A stretch of 64,000 bases of DNA. It comes from Triparma columacea. Taxonomy: Eukaryota > Sar > Bolidophyceae > Parmales > Triparmaceae. How positions within the stretch are numbered: position 1 is the stretch's first letter; every line of letters starts with the position of its first letter. The stretch is taken from contig BRYA01000044.1 of assembly GCA_030267965.1 (NCBI GenBank), positions 4,250-68,249 of the forward strand, read 5' to 3'. Under the pieces are notes generated by a model, which did not search any database, was not told where the DNA came from, and saw only the letters and a list, made by a program, of their open reading frames with translations. Positions 63,766-64,000 of this stretch are shown here, piece by piece. The position numbers and the translations under genes are program-made.

Positions 63766-64000
63766 TTATCCCCTCCTCTTCATTTGCTCGTGCGACTGCA
63801 AAGCCGCCGCGTCAGCCTTCCTTTTCTGCCCCCCTCCTGCCCCCCTATTTGGCGGGTAAACTACGGGCGCTCCGTCCTCCAGTCCGCTGGCCCCCCCCGC
63901 CCTATTGATCTCATGCTTTTTCGTAAGCAGCAGCGTCTCCTTCTTGCTTGCGACCTTCTGCAAAGTCAGAAGCGTGACGATGGACTTCCGGAGGTGATCG
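63766..64000 (-). CDS. Unrecognised protein, C-terminal part (runs off the window)
   Basis: Minus-strand frame open to the right edge and ending at TAG 63766-63768. It reads HLRKSIVTLLTLQKVASKKE, then LLLTKKHEINRAGG, and ends with a basic, Gly-rich tail (GGGQKRKADAAALQ, EQMKRRG). Its stop lies 48 nt from the stop of the uL15m gene. No family recognised. Confidence 0.55.
   Translation of the reverse strand, partial: DHLRKSIVTLLTLQKVASKKETLLLTKKHEINRAGGASGLEDGAPVVYPPNRGAGGGQKRKADAAALQSHEQMKRRG

Overview
This is nuclear DNA from a eukaryote with small, intron-containing, tightly packed genes on both strands. About 35 protein genes fill 64 kb, with short GT-AG introns (roughly 75 to 230 nt), often right behind the start codon, and gaps of 50 to 600 nt. 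A photosynthetic stramenopile (ochrophyte alga) fits best. There is a sulfoquinovosyltransferase for plastid lipid synthesis, and both it and an aminotransferase begin with a secretory leader followed by a transit-like stretch of the type used for complex plastids. A pentatricopeptide protein, multidomain START-like proteins and a selenoprotein also fit. The species cannot be fixed from the sequence.

Layout: 1-1281 partial START-like gene; 2048-5424 a gene whose open frame joins a tubulin-tyrosine-ligase-like domain to a class V aminotransferase; 6181-7038 signal peptidase SEC11; 7870-9048 alpha/beta hydrolase; 9436-9783 V-ATPase subunit F; 10071-11461 membrane RING-CH protein; 12181-12852 LYR protein; 13015-19608 two START-like genes in tandem; 20078-22489 a selenoprotein gene; 22711-24734 importin alpha; 25004-27115 SQD2; 27286-28709 Hsp70 exchange factor Fes1/HspBP1; 29098-30228 GC-rich PhyH-like oxygenase; 30589-32174 secreted protein; 32788-38585 Rav1/DMXL homologue with an SH2-like domain; 38707-39672 unknown; 40097-42551 PPR protein; 42842-44984 TRM1; 45071-46225 BTB protein; 46502-47773 LCAT-like lipase; 48160-50274 MTHFR; 50368-51823 sirtuin; 52074-52807 J-protein; 52935-55070 polytopic protein with a NodB-like tail; 55377-56170 TIM17; 56263-57367 PUB-domain protein; 57511-58942 aminotransferase; 59549-61540 cationic amino acid permease; 61862-62470 GILT; 62642-63717 mitochondrial uL15; 63766-64000 partial gene.

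The main discovery is on the minus strand at 22489-20078. What looks like several separate ORFs is one reading frame of 804 codons, broken only by five TGA codons and ended by TAA. The 3' UTR, 41 nt after the TAA, folds by eye into a good form-2 SECIS element (19960-20036): helix I, an AUGA/GA quartet, a roughly 10-pair helix II, an unpaired A run and a mini-hairpin. The simplest reading is a five-selenocysteine membrane protein carrying a SAM domain and an EGF-like segment, an architecture I do not recognise.

The other genes are mostly housekeeping and not operonic. Themes include V-ATPase (subunit F and the RAVE-type assembly factor), ER/secretory and lipid functions (SEC11, LCAT, GILT, SQD2), mitochondrial functions (LYR, TIM17, uL15), and methyl-group and tRNA metabolism (MTHFR, TRM1). 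Introns carry two recurring oddities: small tandem repeats, some next to the splice sites, and a TCGCTTCG-type motif just upstream of several 3' splice sites.
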